The translations under genes were made by a program, and so were the position numbers. Below are positions 11,868-21,270 of a stretch of DNA of 64,000 bases, one piece after another. A model generated the notes under the pieces. That model saw nothing but the letters and a program-made list of their open reading frames with translations, was not told where the DNA came from and searched no databases. Source of the stretch: Apodemus sylvaticus. Its lineage: Eukaryota > Chordata > Mammalia > Rodentia > Muridae. The DNA lies in assembly GCF_947179515.1 (NCBI RefSeq), contig NC_067473.1, positions 100,033,782-100,097,781 on the forward strand, read 5' to 3'. Positions within the stretch are counted from its first letter, which is position 1, and each line of letters starts with the position of its first letter.

Positions 11868-12040
11868 TCTTAGAAGCCTGTTCCTTTCTGATTAGAGACA
11901 GAAAGGGAGTAGACCAGGAGTAGAAGAAATATGGGGAGGATCTGGGTGTAGTAGAGGAAGGGACAATTATACTCAGTATGTCCTATATGAAAATATATTT
12001 TATTTTCAATAAATGGCAAAAATCTAAAAATAAAGATATT
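11868..12040 (+). mobile_element. L1 3'-end fragment
   Basis: It carries the purine-rich 3' UTR phrase GAGACAGAAAGGGAGTAGA, then an A-rich tail with TTTTCAATAAATGG near 12005. This matches the 3' ends of old rodent L1 subfamilies in pattern. It is strongly 5'-truncated. Confidence 0.65.
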
Positions 12041-12690
12041 TGGCTAATCCTAATTTAAATAGAGTCTTTGATCTCTTTAATCCTTTCATAGCTGAGTTAA
12101 ATTCATAACACCAGGATAAATTCTGCTCATCTCACATGTGAACAGAATGCACATGGAAAACAAGAGAGCCCTAGACCTAGCACAGTGCCTTCCTTATCTC
12201 TGATATCACCTGGGTTCAACAGCATTAGCACCCAGGCTATGCATAAATAACCTCATTCTGAAAACAGCTTTCTTCAGTCCTTGAGGTGAAGGTCATTCAT
12301 GGGGAGATATGAGCAAAAAAACCCAGTGGGCAAACTGTTATGGCAACAACCAATGGGAGGGTGGCTAGTCTATTAGGTAAGCAACAGGTATACACTGCTT
12401 TCTATCTAGGATAGGCAGGTGAAAGTAGTGGCAATGAAACACAGTAATGTACTGATACCCATGCCTCAGATGTCAGCACCTTCTCAGGCCATGCCTCCCT
12501 GAGAAGATCACATCTTTATAAGTTCTGAATATCCTGGGAGTGTGTAGTTTATCAATTATTCTGGAATAACCATTAAATTAGAAGTTCATCAATTATTATG
12601 CCTTCCAACCTACATAAGTAGGAATTGCATAGCAGAGATCTCAGCTCAGGATATTTTAAATTCTAAACTGAAAGGCTGTTAGGCATAAAC
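12041..12690. other. Intergenic DNA, nothing recognised
   Basis: No V-segment signal or firm repeat match. It includes a 12-base C run at 12693-12703 just at its end. Confidence 0.4.
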
Positions 12691-12714
12691 TACCCCCCCC
12701 CCCGTCACTATTTC

Positions 12715-12865
12715 TTTCCTTCATCTATCTAAATATCCATTTTCTATCTCCCTATTAATCTATCTTGCATCCATTTTTCTTTCTTTCCTTCTTTCCTTCC
12801 ATCATTCTCTCTCTCTGTCTCTCTTCCTTCCTTTTTCTTTTTCTTGTTCTTTTTCTTTTTCTTTG

Positions 12866-12897
<32 letters not shown>

Positions 12898-13049
12898 TTT
12901 GTTTCTTTCTTTCTTTTTTTCTTTTTTTATTTCTGTCTGTCTTTCTTTCTTTGAACTTAACTATTTCTATCTATCTATCATCTATCTATCTATCTATTTG
13001 TCTATCATCTATCTATCATCTCTATCTATTTATCTATCTATCTATCATC

Positions 13050-13089
<40 letters not shown>

Positions 13090-13120
13090 ATCTATCATCT
13101 ATCATCTATCTAGATACCTA
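12715..13120. repeat. Large compound pyrimidine microsatellite (CTTT)n, (CTAT)n
   Basis: About 400 bp of TTTC, TTCC, TCTG and CTAT repeats. The open frames of Phe-Leu-Ser or Tyr-Leu-Ser-Ile are repeat artefacts. Its right end merges into arm 2 of the inverted duplication. Confidence 0.97.
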
Positions 13121-13337
13121 GCTCCCATGTATCTACATGTCTGTTAACCCATCTTTTAATATTCTTTAATGATTTTGAGAGCCAGGGGAAATCAATGACA
13201 TTGAGGAAAAGTATCTTCCAGACAAACAGGATTGATGCGCATATGAACTCACAGAGACTGTGGCAGTATTCACAGGTCCAACTGAGGTCTAATCTAGATG
13301 GGGTCTCAATGTTGAGAGGGGGAAATGAAAATAAGGT
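13086..13337 (+). repeat. Inverted duplication, arm 2
   Basis: Reverse complement of 7298-7549, about 98% identical by eye. Homology ends at 13337, eight bases before the LTR-like element begins. Confidence 0.9.
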
Positions 13338-13345
13338 CAGGCAGG

Positions 13346-13679
13346 TGTCACACCCACCCTCGCCTGCAAGGAGGACGCAACACCAGGGAGTTTCTTCCTT
13401 CTTATGGTTTATTTCAGGAACCTTGAATTAAGCTTATTTCTTCTTTTGGCGGCCCCCAACTCTCTCCCTTCCCGACCTCTTATAGCCTACTCAGCCCCGT
13501 CTGCCAAGAGAGATAGCCAGCTGCTTCCTCATTGGTGAACTAAGTGAGTTCTTCATTAGCATGTAAGTGTGATAACAAATACAGCACACTGCGCATGTAC
13601 TAAAGTAATTTACTACCAGGGAGCTGCATCTAGCCAGCGCCATCTTGTAATATAGATGAACAAAAGGTGGCTTACTACA
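13346..13679 (-). mobile_element. Solo LTR, ERVK/IAP-like
   Basis: On the minus strand a unit of about 334 bp starts TGTAGTAAGCC and ends TGTGACA. It contains a TATA-like GGCTATAAGAGG, a polyadenylation signal AATAAA downstream, and an upstream ATGGCGCTGG / ACATGCGCA region typical of murine ERVK LTRs. No internal viral sequence adjoins it, so it is a solo LTR. Matching 6-bp target duplications were not found. The exact subfamily is not named. Confidence 0.75.
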
Positions 13680-14049
13680 GTGAACTATTTAGTTTCATTG
13701 GAGGGTGTTGACAATGGATAGAGATAGGGGCTATGAGGTAGATCAAGACCATGGTATGGTTAATGAAAATGGCCTGTACTGACCTCCATTCCTCATTGGT
13801 CTTTTGAACTCTGAATAATGGGTTGTTACAGAATCTGTTTCATAATTTCTAGACCTTGTAACTTTAGGTTGTCTATCATAACTTCCTATCCACTATACGC
13901 TTCCAATATTGAAAAATAATGTGTTTAATTATGGAAGAAGTGGGGTGCTTGAGATGAATCTGGACTAGTATGTTACAGTGTAAAGATCCTGTAAGATTTT
14001 CTCTGAGTCACACAAAGAGCTTAATTATTTTGTTTCAATGAATGGCAAG

Positions 14050-14110
14050 TAAAGAACATCACATGTAGCCATGAGAATAACAGTGGGTTTTTTTTGTTTT
14101 TTTTTTGTTG

Positions 14111-14141
<31 letters not shown>

Positions 14142-14600
14142 CAAGGATGTCTCTTCTTAGAGGAGTTGAGCTCCTTGATCTCTCATGGTGTACTAAGAGA
14201 CAGAAAAGGCTCAGAGTGGAAAAATGAACTGTACTTAAACTTCAGATTCTAGAAGGAGGTTTATCTCCCTTCCTTGAAGCTTCTTGGTGGTCATGGAAGT
14301 TTGAGCATTAAATACTAGCAAGGACAGTCTTAGAGCTTTCAGCTCATTGCACCTTCCCTTACTTGCACAAGAAGTCTTCTCAAAAGCCCATGTTTGTCCT
14401 TAAATCTATTAGTTTCACATGGAACCATGAGAATAATAGTGGTAATTTTTTAGACAAAAATATCTCTTCCTAGCAGAGGAGTTGAGCTGTTTTGTCTTTC
14501 ACAGGATACTAAGAGAAAGAAAAGGCTCAGACTAGAGAAACAAACTGTACCTTAGCTATGGCTTCTAGATGGAGGTTTATCTCCCTTTCCTAAAGCCCTA
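14050..14600. repeat. Diverged tandem duplication (two copies, period about 365 bp)
   Basis: 14068-14275 and 14428-14596 share a run of phrases: CCATGAGAATAA, then TAGACAA, ATCTCTTCCTAG-type, GAGGAGTTGAGCT, ACTAAGAGA, GAAAAGGCTCAGA and GGAGGTTTATCTCCCT. The first copy has gained a T-rich tract of about 46 bp (14093-14138) where the second has only ATTTTTT. Confidence 0.8.
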
Positions 14601-15700
14601 ATTAGCTTCAGAGACCATCCAGGGATCCATAGCCCTGTGTGACTGTGAGGCCACTACAAGATCTGTCACCTTTTTCTTACTTCTCCTTTCTTTTTGCTGC
14701 ATTCCCTCTTTATATCTATTATAAAAAGACAAGACAGTGATTGTCAGATTATCTTCAGTATATTTTAATGCAATTACTAGTTTTTGCGGCATTCCTCTAA
14801 TGAATGATCCTGAAGCACTTACAGATGCATCCTTTTGAATCAGTTCCCCTGATATAAATTCTAGAATCAGAAAGAAGTGTTGGATTAACACATCTCTTCC
14901 TTTTCAAGGAAGGCTGCAGGATTTTTCACAGGACATTGTTGTGTGACAGGACTATTTCTGATCAAACACACATTTAGGCACCCCACACAGGGAGGCTATA
15001 AAAGATCATAGTGCATATATCAACATAATCTAACATTATAAATTAATGAATTTTACTGGTGTTACTTAGAGGAGTTTGGGTTAGGGGTTACTTAAAGGAG
15101 AAGAAATGACTCAAAGACATCTATAGCACCAAAGATTACTCCTGCATGGTGACATTTCAGAAATGCTGGTGAATGTTACACATTGCACAGCTTAAAGGGA
15201 GTTCAATAGTCTGAACAGTGTTCTAAGTGGCTAAGTGACTAGAAGTAAACCTCTTCTAGGCAGTTCAGCTGGCTGCTGCTTCTTTCAAGCAACTTGTCTG
15301 GTCTTGGCATTTCAACTGACGATTGATTTGTTTATTCTGAGAAGGAAGAGCCTAGTAAATCTATTAACTAGGTAGAGTCATCTGAAAGTCTTCTAAAATA
15401 AGGATTAATCTGATTTAAATCCTTCAAAACAGAATTCACTCTGGTGAGCAAAATTTACTTGTAATTTCCATTAAGGGAAAAGTTAAGCTGGGTGAGCACT
15501 TAATAGTGATTGACTAGATGAATTGGCCCTCAGAGTTGAATCTGGAAATAGTGGGTAGGACAGCTTGGGATGAGCAAATGAAGGATTCCTGTCTGTTATT
15601 TTCACAGAGGGGTGTTTATACACTAGCAATATAGTACTGGGGGAAACTAGAAAAGTAGATTCCATGTAACAGTGTCTAGAGAAGTTTGAATCTTCCTAGA
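14601..15700. other. Intergenic DNA, nothing recognised
   Basis: No gene or firm repeat assignment. A 97-residue minus-strand open frame at 14598-14891 has no recognisable domain. Confidence 0.4.
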
Positions 15701-15709
15701 AGAATATAT

Positions 15710-15760
15710 ACATATATGTATACACATACACACATATATATGTGTGTATATATATATATC

Positions 15761-15808
<48 letters not shown>
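15710..15808. repeat. (TA)n-(CA)n microsatellite
   Basis: ATATGT/TATATA units lead into about 40 bp of CA repeat ending at about 15807. Confidence 0.95.
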
Positions 15809-15812
<4 letters not shown>

Positions 15813-16269
15813 ATGGAGATGTCAGACTATGTCCCAAACTAACGCCTATATAGATGGCCATATTTCTCCATTTTCCAGGTTATAGCCAGGAAAAGCCAAA
15901 GTACATGAAAATACTAAGAATTTCTCCCTTATGATTGATGGTGCAAGGAATCCTATTTTCTCAGCAGGCCAGAGAATCACAAGCTGATGAGGGCTCATTG
16001 ACCAACTGAAAATAAGATGTTATTAACATCTGTCTTTCAAATGTAATGATTGCTGAACTTAAGTCTTGAGTGCATGGCAATCATCACTCATGCTCAAGCA
16101 GGATCAAGTAAGCAGGAATAGCTGTTCTCACCTGCACCAAACTTGTGATTCTTTCTACCTGTGTTCCATCCTTATGCTTTCTCTATGTTTAGGGCTGACT
16201 GACTGCATCCTATATAGGGCCCCAGGCCAACTCATAAATTCCTGGAGCTGGAAAATGGCATCTGGTGCT

Positions 16270-16625
16270 AGAGGTTTCTTAGTTAAGACCTCTATTGCTT
16301 TAAGGAGACACCACAATCAGCGCAACTCTTATAATGAAAAGCATTTAATTGTGGTTGTCATACAGTTCAGATATTTAGTCCATTATTGTCATTGCAGAAA
16401 GCATAGCAGTTCTACATGAGTTCTCCATCTGGATTGGTGGGCAACTCAAAAATGGTGAATGAGCCACTGGGGCTATGCTGAGATTCTGAAACCTCAAAGC
16501 CGACCACTAGTGACATATGTCCTCAAACAATGTCACATGTGCTCCAACAAGGCCACATATCTTAATGCATTCAAATGAATTCACTCCTTATTAGCCTGTG
16601 GGGAACATTTTTATCCAAACCACTG
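16270..16625 (-). mobile_element. Rodent hAT-type DNA transposon fossil (URR1-like)
   Basis: On the minus strand it begins CAGTGGTTTGGATAAAAATG and contains GAGGTTTCAGAATC and AAGGCCACATATC-type phrases (plus strand CAACAAGGCCACATATCTTA). It ends near ATAGAGGTCTTAACTAAG. This resembles the rodent-specific non-autonomous Charlie-group element URR1. Recognition from memory; a consensus alignment would settle it. Confidence 0.5.
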
Positions 16626-16629
16626 AAAC

Positions 16630-17340
16630 AGGAATATTAGTTTAAGGGAAATAATAGTCTGTGGTGAGGGGTTTGGCTTTTGGCATCATATGCCTGTCCC
16701 TTTTAGACACAGAAGTTCTTTATGGCCCTATCTGTTCATCTCCTCAGAGTAAAGATCTATACATTTATCTAAACAGAGAACCAGGAAATTAAACATATTG
16801 TCCTATGTATTTAGGTAAAAATACAATATCATTTAAGAACTTCTCACCATGTACAAAGACTCTCTTTGGTCTACTACCAGTCAGGAAAAGCAGTCTTGTT
16901 TGAAGGTCCTCTCAAGGAATGATGCTGCCCATGGAATGTTTCTAGTTTTGTGTCCAGGTTTCAGTAAAAGAGAGATTTCCATTTGTGGTTCCTTGCTAGA
17001 GTTTTATGACTCAACGACAAAAAATTAATAAATAAATCTATTATGAAGAACTTAATTTGGGAACAGACACGGAGATAGAAACATTGGAACTAAACCCTAA
17101 GAATAATTGTGGAATATTTCTAAGAAACTTTAGTAAGATATTTGTGAGTGTAAACTAATAAAATCCCTTAAAAAATAAAAGCACTGGAAGGAGAATGTAA
17201 GCCTACATCTGTGAGGCTAACCCACCATTATCTACTCAATGTTCTTTTGAGTTTAAATGAGTAATTTCAAAGCTAGCATTAAGTTTACCATTGTCATAGG
17301 GCAAAGCAGTTAGTCAATGTATAAAGGTACCTAATTAAGA
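16630..17340. other. Intergenic DNA, nothing recognised
   Basis: No gene, V signal or firm repeat match on either strand. Confidence 0.4.
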
Positions 17341-17344
17341 AATG

Positions 17345-17530
17345 GTAGATCAGGGGGCCTAGTGCTTCCTGCTGTTGCAGAAGATCCCAAATTGGTTCTC
17401 AGTACCCACACCAACTAATTTAAACATCATGTAACTCTAGCTCAATGGGATCTGATGCCCCTTTATGACTGCTATGGGCACAAATTCATGCACATACCCC
17501 TTCCCCTACACACATATATACACAATTTAA
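17345..17530 (+). mobile_element. B3-type SINE (B2 superfamily)
   Basis: The order of phrases is that of B2/B3: AGATCCCAAATTGG, CAGTACCCACACCAAC, CATGTAACTCTAGCTC, GGGATCTGATGCCC, then an A-rich end near 17525-17545. The tRNA-like head is degraded. Confidence 0.75.
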
Positions 17531-17568
17531 AATAAAATGTATAATTAAAAGGAACAAAATAGTACAAC

Positions 17569-17695
17569 AGGCTGGCAAGATTGATCAGCTGGTACCAGGA
17601 AAGGCACTTACAGCAATCCTAATGACCTGTGTTCGATTCCAGATGCACCTGATAGAAAAACGAACTCCTGTAGGTCATCCTCTGGGTTACACACA

Positions 17696-17697
<2 letters not shown>
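17569..17697 (+). mobile_element. B3-type SINE with microsatellite tail
   Basis: The tRNA-derived head GGCTGGCAAGATTGATCAGC is followed by GACCTGTGTTCGATTCCAG (B-box-like GTTCGATTCC) and GTCATCCTCTGGGTTACAC. It runs straight into the (CT)n/(CA)n tract. Confidence 0.8.
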
Positions 17698-17786
<89 letters not shown>

Positions 17787-17800
17787 ACACACACACCACA
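17698..17800. repeat. (CT)n-(CA)n microsatellite
   Basis: CT run at about 17698-17756 then CA run to about 17796, grown from the tail of the B3 SINE. Confidence 0.96.
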
Positions 17801-17929
17801 ACACAACACAATCAATATATTTAGTTAATATTATGTTTCTAGTAATGTAATTTATATTCGTTTTCAATACAAAACATATAGAAATAAAACAGTAAATCCT
17901 AAGTGATAAGAAAGTCAAATGAGGAATGT

Positions 17930-18840
17930 GAGAGTGGGGGAATATGTGGGGCATAAAACCATGCCAGGAAGTTTGGTAAGGTAGAGCAAGCCAAGACAGA
18001 GACTCGGTGGGCACACACCTGAGGTAGTGACTCCGAGCTCCCTGCCAGACTCCTTCCTGACTTGAAACACATGCCAGGCTTTTCACATCAGAGACATAAC
18101 CTGTGGTCACATAGGCCCAAAATAAAATTCTCCATGCTAATGAGGTACCTACAGGCCAAGAGGACATAGCAGTAAGTTTCCCTTCTTAGACATTCCTCCC
18201 TGCAAAAGGCATTTAATCTCAGGCCTGCCCAGAGAAGTGGGATATGGTTTTACACATCCATTTTCCAACATGAAAGTAAACTGTTTGGAATCTTGAGCTT
18301 TCTCTTTTCACCAAGATCTGCCATGGGGAGCTATCCACAGCCTAATCTCCTATAGGTGTCTCTGCTCTCCCAGCCACAACTGCCACCAAGCCTGCTGCTG
18401 CCAAGCTAAGGACAATCATCCCTGTGAGACAAGCTGCAGTTCCCCCCCCCCAGCCCACTGAGTTAGATGTTCCCAGCCTGTGACTCCCTGACTCTACTCT
18501 GCTCTTCTGGAACTTCTAGCAGCGCCTGGATGTCCAAGAGTCTAAGAGTCCATGGTCTCTGCCTTGCAACTGGCCCGGGGTCCCCCGAACCAGCTCTACC
18601 TTTTCCAAGTCTCAGACTATGCTTTACCCAGCACTTCCATACAGCCCAGCACCCTACTGCTGCCACAGAGTGGGATAAGCAGAGTCAAACTCCCCAAGTT
18701 CTGCTTCCACAGGTGGCTGTGCCCAGTAGCTGAGTAGACATAGGCCAACAACCCTTCAGGAATATGCAGAGAGAAGGTGAGAAGGAGAAAGGTAAAGAAG
18801 GGGACAATCATCCAAAAATAATGTATGTTAATAAAAATTT
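17930..18840. other. Unassigned 0.9-kb segment, possibly an old retroposon or LTR
   Basis: Higher G+C than its surroundings, with a clean A/T-rich right border ending in AATAAAAATTTAAATGAATAAA near 18829-18850. That border suggests the 3' end of a plus-strand retroposed sequence. Short open frames occur on both strands, but no protein family was recognised. Confidence 0.35.
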
Positions 18841-19064
18841 AAATGAATAAATAACAATTAGGAAACAATCATAAAGGTCTTTATTTTGTTGGGTGATAAT
18901 TAAATCATAAAGCATATAGGATGGGGCACACATGCATATCAGTGTATAACAGCTTGTTTCATAATTTAGTATAATTCCCGAATATGCCTAGAGCTCTCTA
19001 GTGAGATATCAGAGAATGAGGGAAAGCTGAGATGTCTGAGCCACAGTAACAATCAACCCCAAGA

Positions 19065-19091
19065 GGTTTTCCTTAACCCTAGAGCAGTGTG
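19065..19091 (-). other. Defective RSS of the minus-strand V3 pseudogene
   Basis: Heptamer CACACTG (19085-19091) differs from CACAGTG at position 5. The best nonamer AGGAAAACC (19065-19073) leaves an 11-bp spacer instead of 12 and has two mismatches. Confidence 0.85.
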
Positions 19092-19529
19092 GAAAGAAAT
19101 GCCTTATTCTGCTCACAGTAATATCTCCCAGCATCATAGGCCTCCAGAGGAAAGATCGTGAAGAGGAACTCTGGCCCAAACCCACTGACACTGAACATCA
19201 CAGAGATTTCAGACTCTATATTAGTACATAGATCAGGAGTTTGGGAGGCTGATTTCTGTTGATATAAGTGCATATAATTATTGCTTTATTTTTTTTGTCC
19301 CCATTATATCCTAGAATGATAAAGTACACAAATTGGAGATAAACTCAAAGTACTCCAAAGTTAGACCACTGAACCTCGTAACAATAATAGCTATCACAAA
19401 CCATAATTATTAATAACCCCAAACCAATAAACTAGTGGTATGATCCCAATACAGTAGATGATCCCAACATCTCTGTATTGTCTCCCCTGGAACCCAGAGC
19501 AGTAACATCCACAGTGAAACTGATCCCAT
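19092..19529 (-). pseudogene. Igkv3: V-kappa subgroup 3 pseudogene lacking framework 1
   Basis: Exon 1 (19529-19487) encodes MGSVSLWMLLLWVP, but the splice donor reads GGGAGA instead of GTGAGA. Exon 2 begins after CTAG at 19310 and keeps the first codons as ATAATGGGGAC. It then jumps through an A-rich string to AATAATTATATGCAC, so about 90 nt covering framework 1 and most of CDR1, including Cys23, are gone. Remaining sequence reads MHLYQQK (Trp35 to Leu), then SVSGFGPEF, LEAYDAGRYYCEQN with Cys88 kept. The Trp35 loss and the ATAATTATATGCA context are shared with the pseudogene at 10.2 kb, suggesting a common defective ancestor. It cannot encode a V domain. Confidence 0.9.
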
Positions 19530-19624
19530 CTCTAAGAGCCAGAATAGAAGCTGCTTTCCCAGCACTGACAAGGGGCAAATTTAATATGCATTGAACAGCC
19601 TGGACCATTGAGTATTGATTCAAA

Positions 19625-19632
19625 ATGCAAAT
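19625..19632 (-). promoter_or_regulatory. Octamer of the minus-strand V3 pseudogene
   Basis: Exact ATTTGCAT on the minus strand, about 96 bp upstream of the leader ATG, retained although splicing and RSS are destroyed. Confidence 0.88.
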
Positions 19633-19639
19633 CAACTCA

Positions 19640-20100
19640 GACATGCTTAGGTTAATGCTTGAAAAAACACCAGCTCTTGTTTTACTCACTGGGAGTTGGA
19701 TAGCTTCCCTAGAGAATCTTAACACAAATGAAGGTATTTTGCAGCCTGGTGTATCACATATTCACCCCCCTTGCATCTTTAAGGCATTGTACAGGAGAGT
19801 GAATGCTCTACTATAAAAGTTTTGAGTGTTTCCAGAATATGTTTGTGTCTCAAAAATTATGTGTTTTTCAAGCAACGATGCTATTTGCATAGTGATTCTT
19901 GGCAAGAACACAAAGCATTTTGATCATATAAAAATGTGAAATGATTTCAAATTGAATGGGAACTGGCACCATTCAGTAGCCTCTAGGAAATATCTATTAA
20001 TATTAGCAAAAGCTAAGAACCCGAGGGCCATGAAAACTGAATGCAGCTTCAATCAGGCAACACTCACAATCAGTTGCACTCACCTGGGCTCTTTCCTTTC
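19640..20100. other. 5' flank of the V3 pseudogene, otherwise unassigned
   Basis: Apart from a second plus-strand ATTTGCAT at 19883-19890 with no leader downstream, nothing was recognised. Confidence 0.4.
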
Positions 20101-20104
20101 TTTG

Positions 20105-20178
20105 AGGCATTAGAGATGGAACTCAGAGCCTCACACATACTAAGGCAAAGACTCTACCACTGAGCCACGCCCCCAGCC
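20105..20178 (-). mobile_element. ID (BC1-like) SINE
   Basis: On the minus strand GGCTGGGGGCGTGGCTCAGT, then GGTAGAGTCTTTGCCTTAGT and GAGTTCCATCTCTAATGCC. This matches the tRNA-Ala/BC1-derived ID head with A-box (GTGGCTCAGTGG) and a degenerate B-box. Confidence 0.75.
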
Positions 20179-20180
20179 TT

Positions 20181-20236
20181 CCACTGGAGGATTCTAGGCA
20201 GAGGCTCTACCACTGAGCCACGCCCCCAGCCCCTTC
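20181..20236 (-). mobile_element. Second, truncated ID SINE copy in tandem
   Basis: It repeats the first part of the neighbouring ID element: GGGGCTGGGGGCGTGGCTCA then GTGGTAGAGCCTCTGCCTAG, ending at the point where the other copy continues. Head-to-tail arrangement. Confidence 0.75.
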
Positions 20237-20950
20237 TTGGAGGCCCCCAGCGTCCTTCCCTGCCCCACACCCCCCTGTCTGGCCACAGTCTAGCGGCCTG
20301 AAGCCCCAGGTGCCAACTCACTGCGGACCGAACAAGCAGCAGTCCAGGGCGCCTCCCTGGAAAGCCCGCCTGATCCCTCACCTGCTGACCGCACCATGGA
20401 GCCAGGAGCCAGGAAACTCACGTCAGGGCACAGTCACAAGCCCTAGTCCTCAGTCTAGGCAGCCGGCAAGCGCCGTGGCCGCTGGATGAAGCCCGGGAGT
20501 GCTGGGGAACCCTCTCGGGACCTGCGGCGACGCCAGGCAGATCTGACCCGCCTCCCTCAGTCCGCGCGGCTCAGAGGAGCACGCCTGGCTGACCTGAACG
20601 CGCCTGGGACAACTGTGCGTGGCTCTGATAAATGTTCCTGGTCAACAGGAACGCACCAGAGGCGGGGCTTCTTGCGGAGGGTTTTTCCTGGGTACCTCAA
20701 GGTGTGCAGTAATGGTGGAAGCCTCATTGCTGCTGCTGGCTTCCTTAGGAGGTGCAAAAAATGCCAGGAGCTCGGTGTGCATTCACCTGATGATCCAGCG
20801 CCTACCTATTTCTTTCTATGCCTCCTGTGCTCTTCCTTGGAGAGATCTTGCATCCTGTCAGTGAACTTCACCTGAACCCTATCATCTGAAGAATGACCTT
20901 TAAAAGAAACTCGCCTGCCCTTTGCGTTCTTAAAAAGGCTGTCTGCAAAG
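20237..20950. other. CpG-rich block of unknown origin
   Basis: Dense CpG for a murid intergenic region, strongest at about 20280-20700. A plus-strand frame from 20711 reads MVEASLLLLASLGGAKNARS and is open for 50 codons. A longer frame starts at 20486. Neither was recognised. It could be a retroposed 5' UTR plus first coding part of a gene, a promoter remnant, or a local GC-rich insertion. Confidence 0.5.
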
Positions 20951-21008
20951 ACCACTTTCTTCTATGGGATTTATTTATTTGCTTGTGTATATATTTGGGA
21001 GGAGGGCG

Positions 21009-21102
21009 TGAGACAGGGTTTCTTTATGTACCCTGACTGTCCTGGAAATCATGCTGTAGATCAGGCAGGCCTGGAACTCAGAAATCCTCCTGCCTCTGCC
21101 TG
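21009..21102 (-). mobile_element. B1 SINE, antisense, part 1
   Basis: Plus strand reads GAGACAGGGTTTCTTTATGT, then CTGTCCTGGAAATCA, AGACCAGG-like and CTGGAACTCAGAAATCCTCC: the reverse complement of the B1 right half. It then enters the hexamer expansion where B1 normally has CTGCCTCTGCCTCC; the rest of B1 is not seen beyond it. Confidence 0.9.
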
Positions 21103-21270
21103 CCTCTGCCTCTGCCTCTGCCTCTGCCTCTGCCTCTGCCTCTGCCTCTGCCTCTGCCTCTGCCTCTGCCTCTGCCTCTGCCTCTGCCTCTGCCTCTGCC
21201 TCTGCCTCTGCCTCTGCCTCTGCCTCTGCCTCTGCCTCTGCCTCTGCCTCTGCCTCTGCCTCTGCCTCTG
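21103..21270. repeat. (CCTCTG)28 hexanucleotide expansion inside a B1
   Basis: 168 bp, 28 perfect units. It grew from the CTGCCTCTGC motif of B1. Long open frames result in all phases (Glu-Ala repeats on the minus strand, Leu-Cys on the plus) and are artefacts. Confidence 0.97.

Noticed and set aside
12765..13147. Two overlapping Phe/Leu/Ser-rich frames that look like membrane proteins
   Set aside because: Products of CTTT and CTAT microsatellites; hydrophobicity is a composition effect.
7240..13431. Similar 66-78 residue proteins starting MTLRKSIFQTNRIDAHMNSQ at 7440 (minus) and 13195 (plus)
   Set aside because: They are the two arms of a non-coding inverted duplication; the second frame runs on into the LTR. 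Reported as repeat structure only.
17619..18167. 182-residue minus-strand frame
   Set aside because: Its middle is a CT/CA microsatellite and a B3 SINE; the rest matches no family.
19883..19890. Plus-strand ATTTGCAT that could mark another V promoter
   Set aside because: No leader exon, V exon or RSS within the expected distance on that strand.
21103..21270. Regularly spaced repeats resembling a CRISPR-like array
   Set aside because: Units are contiguous 6-mers without spacers in a mammalian genome.
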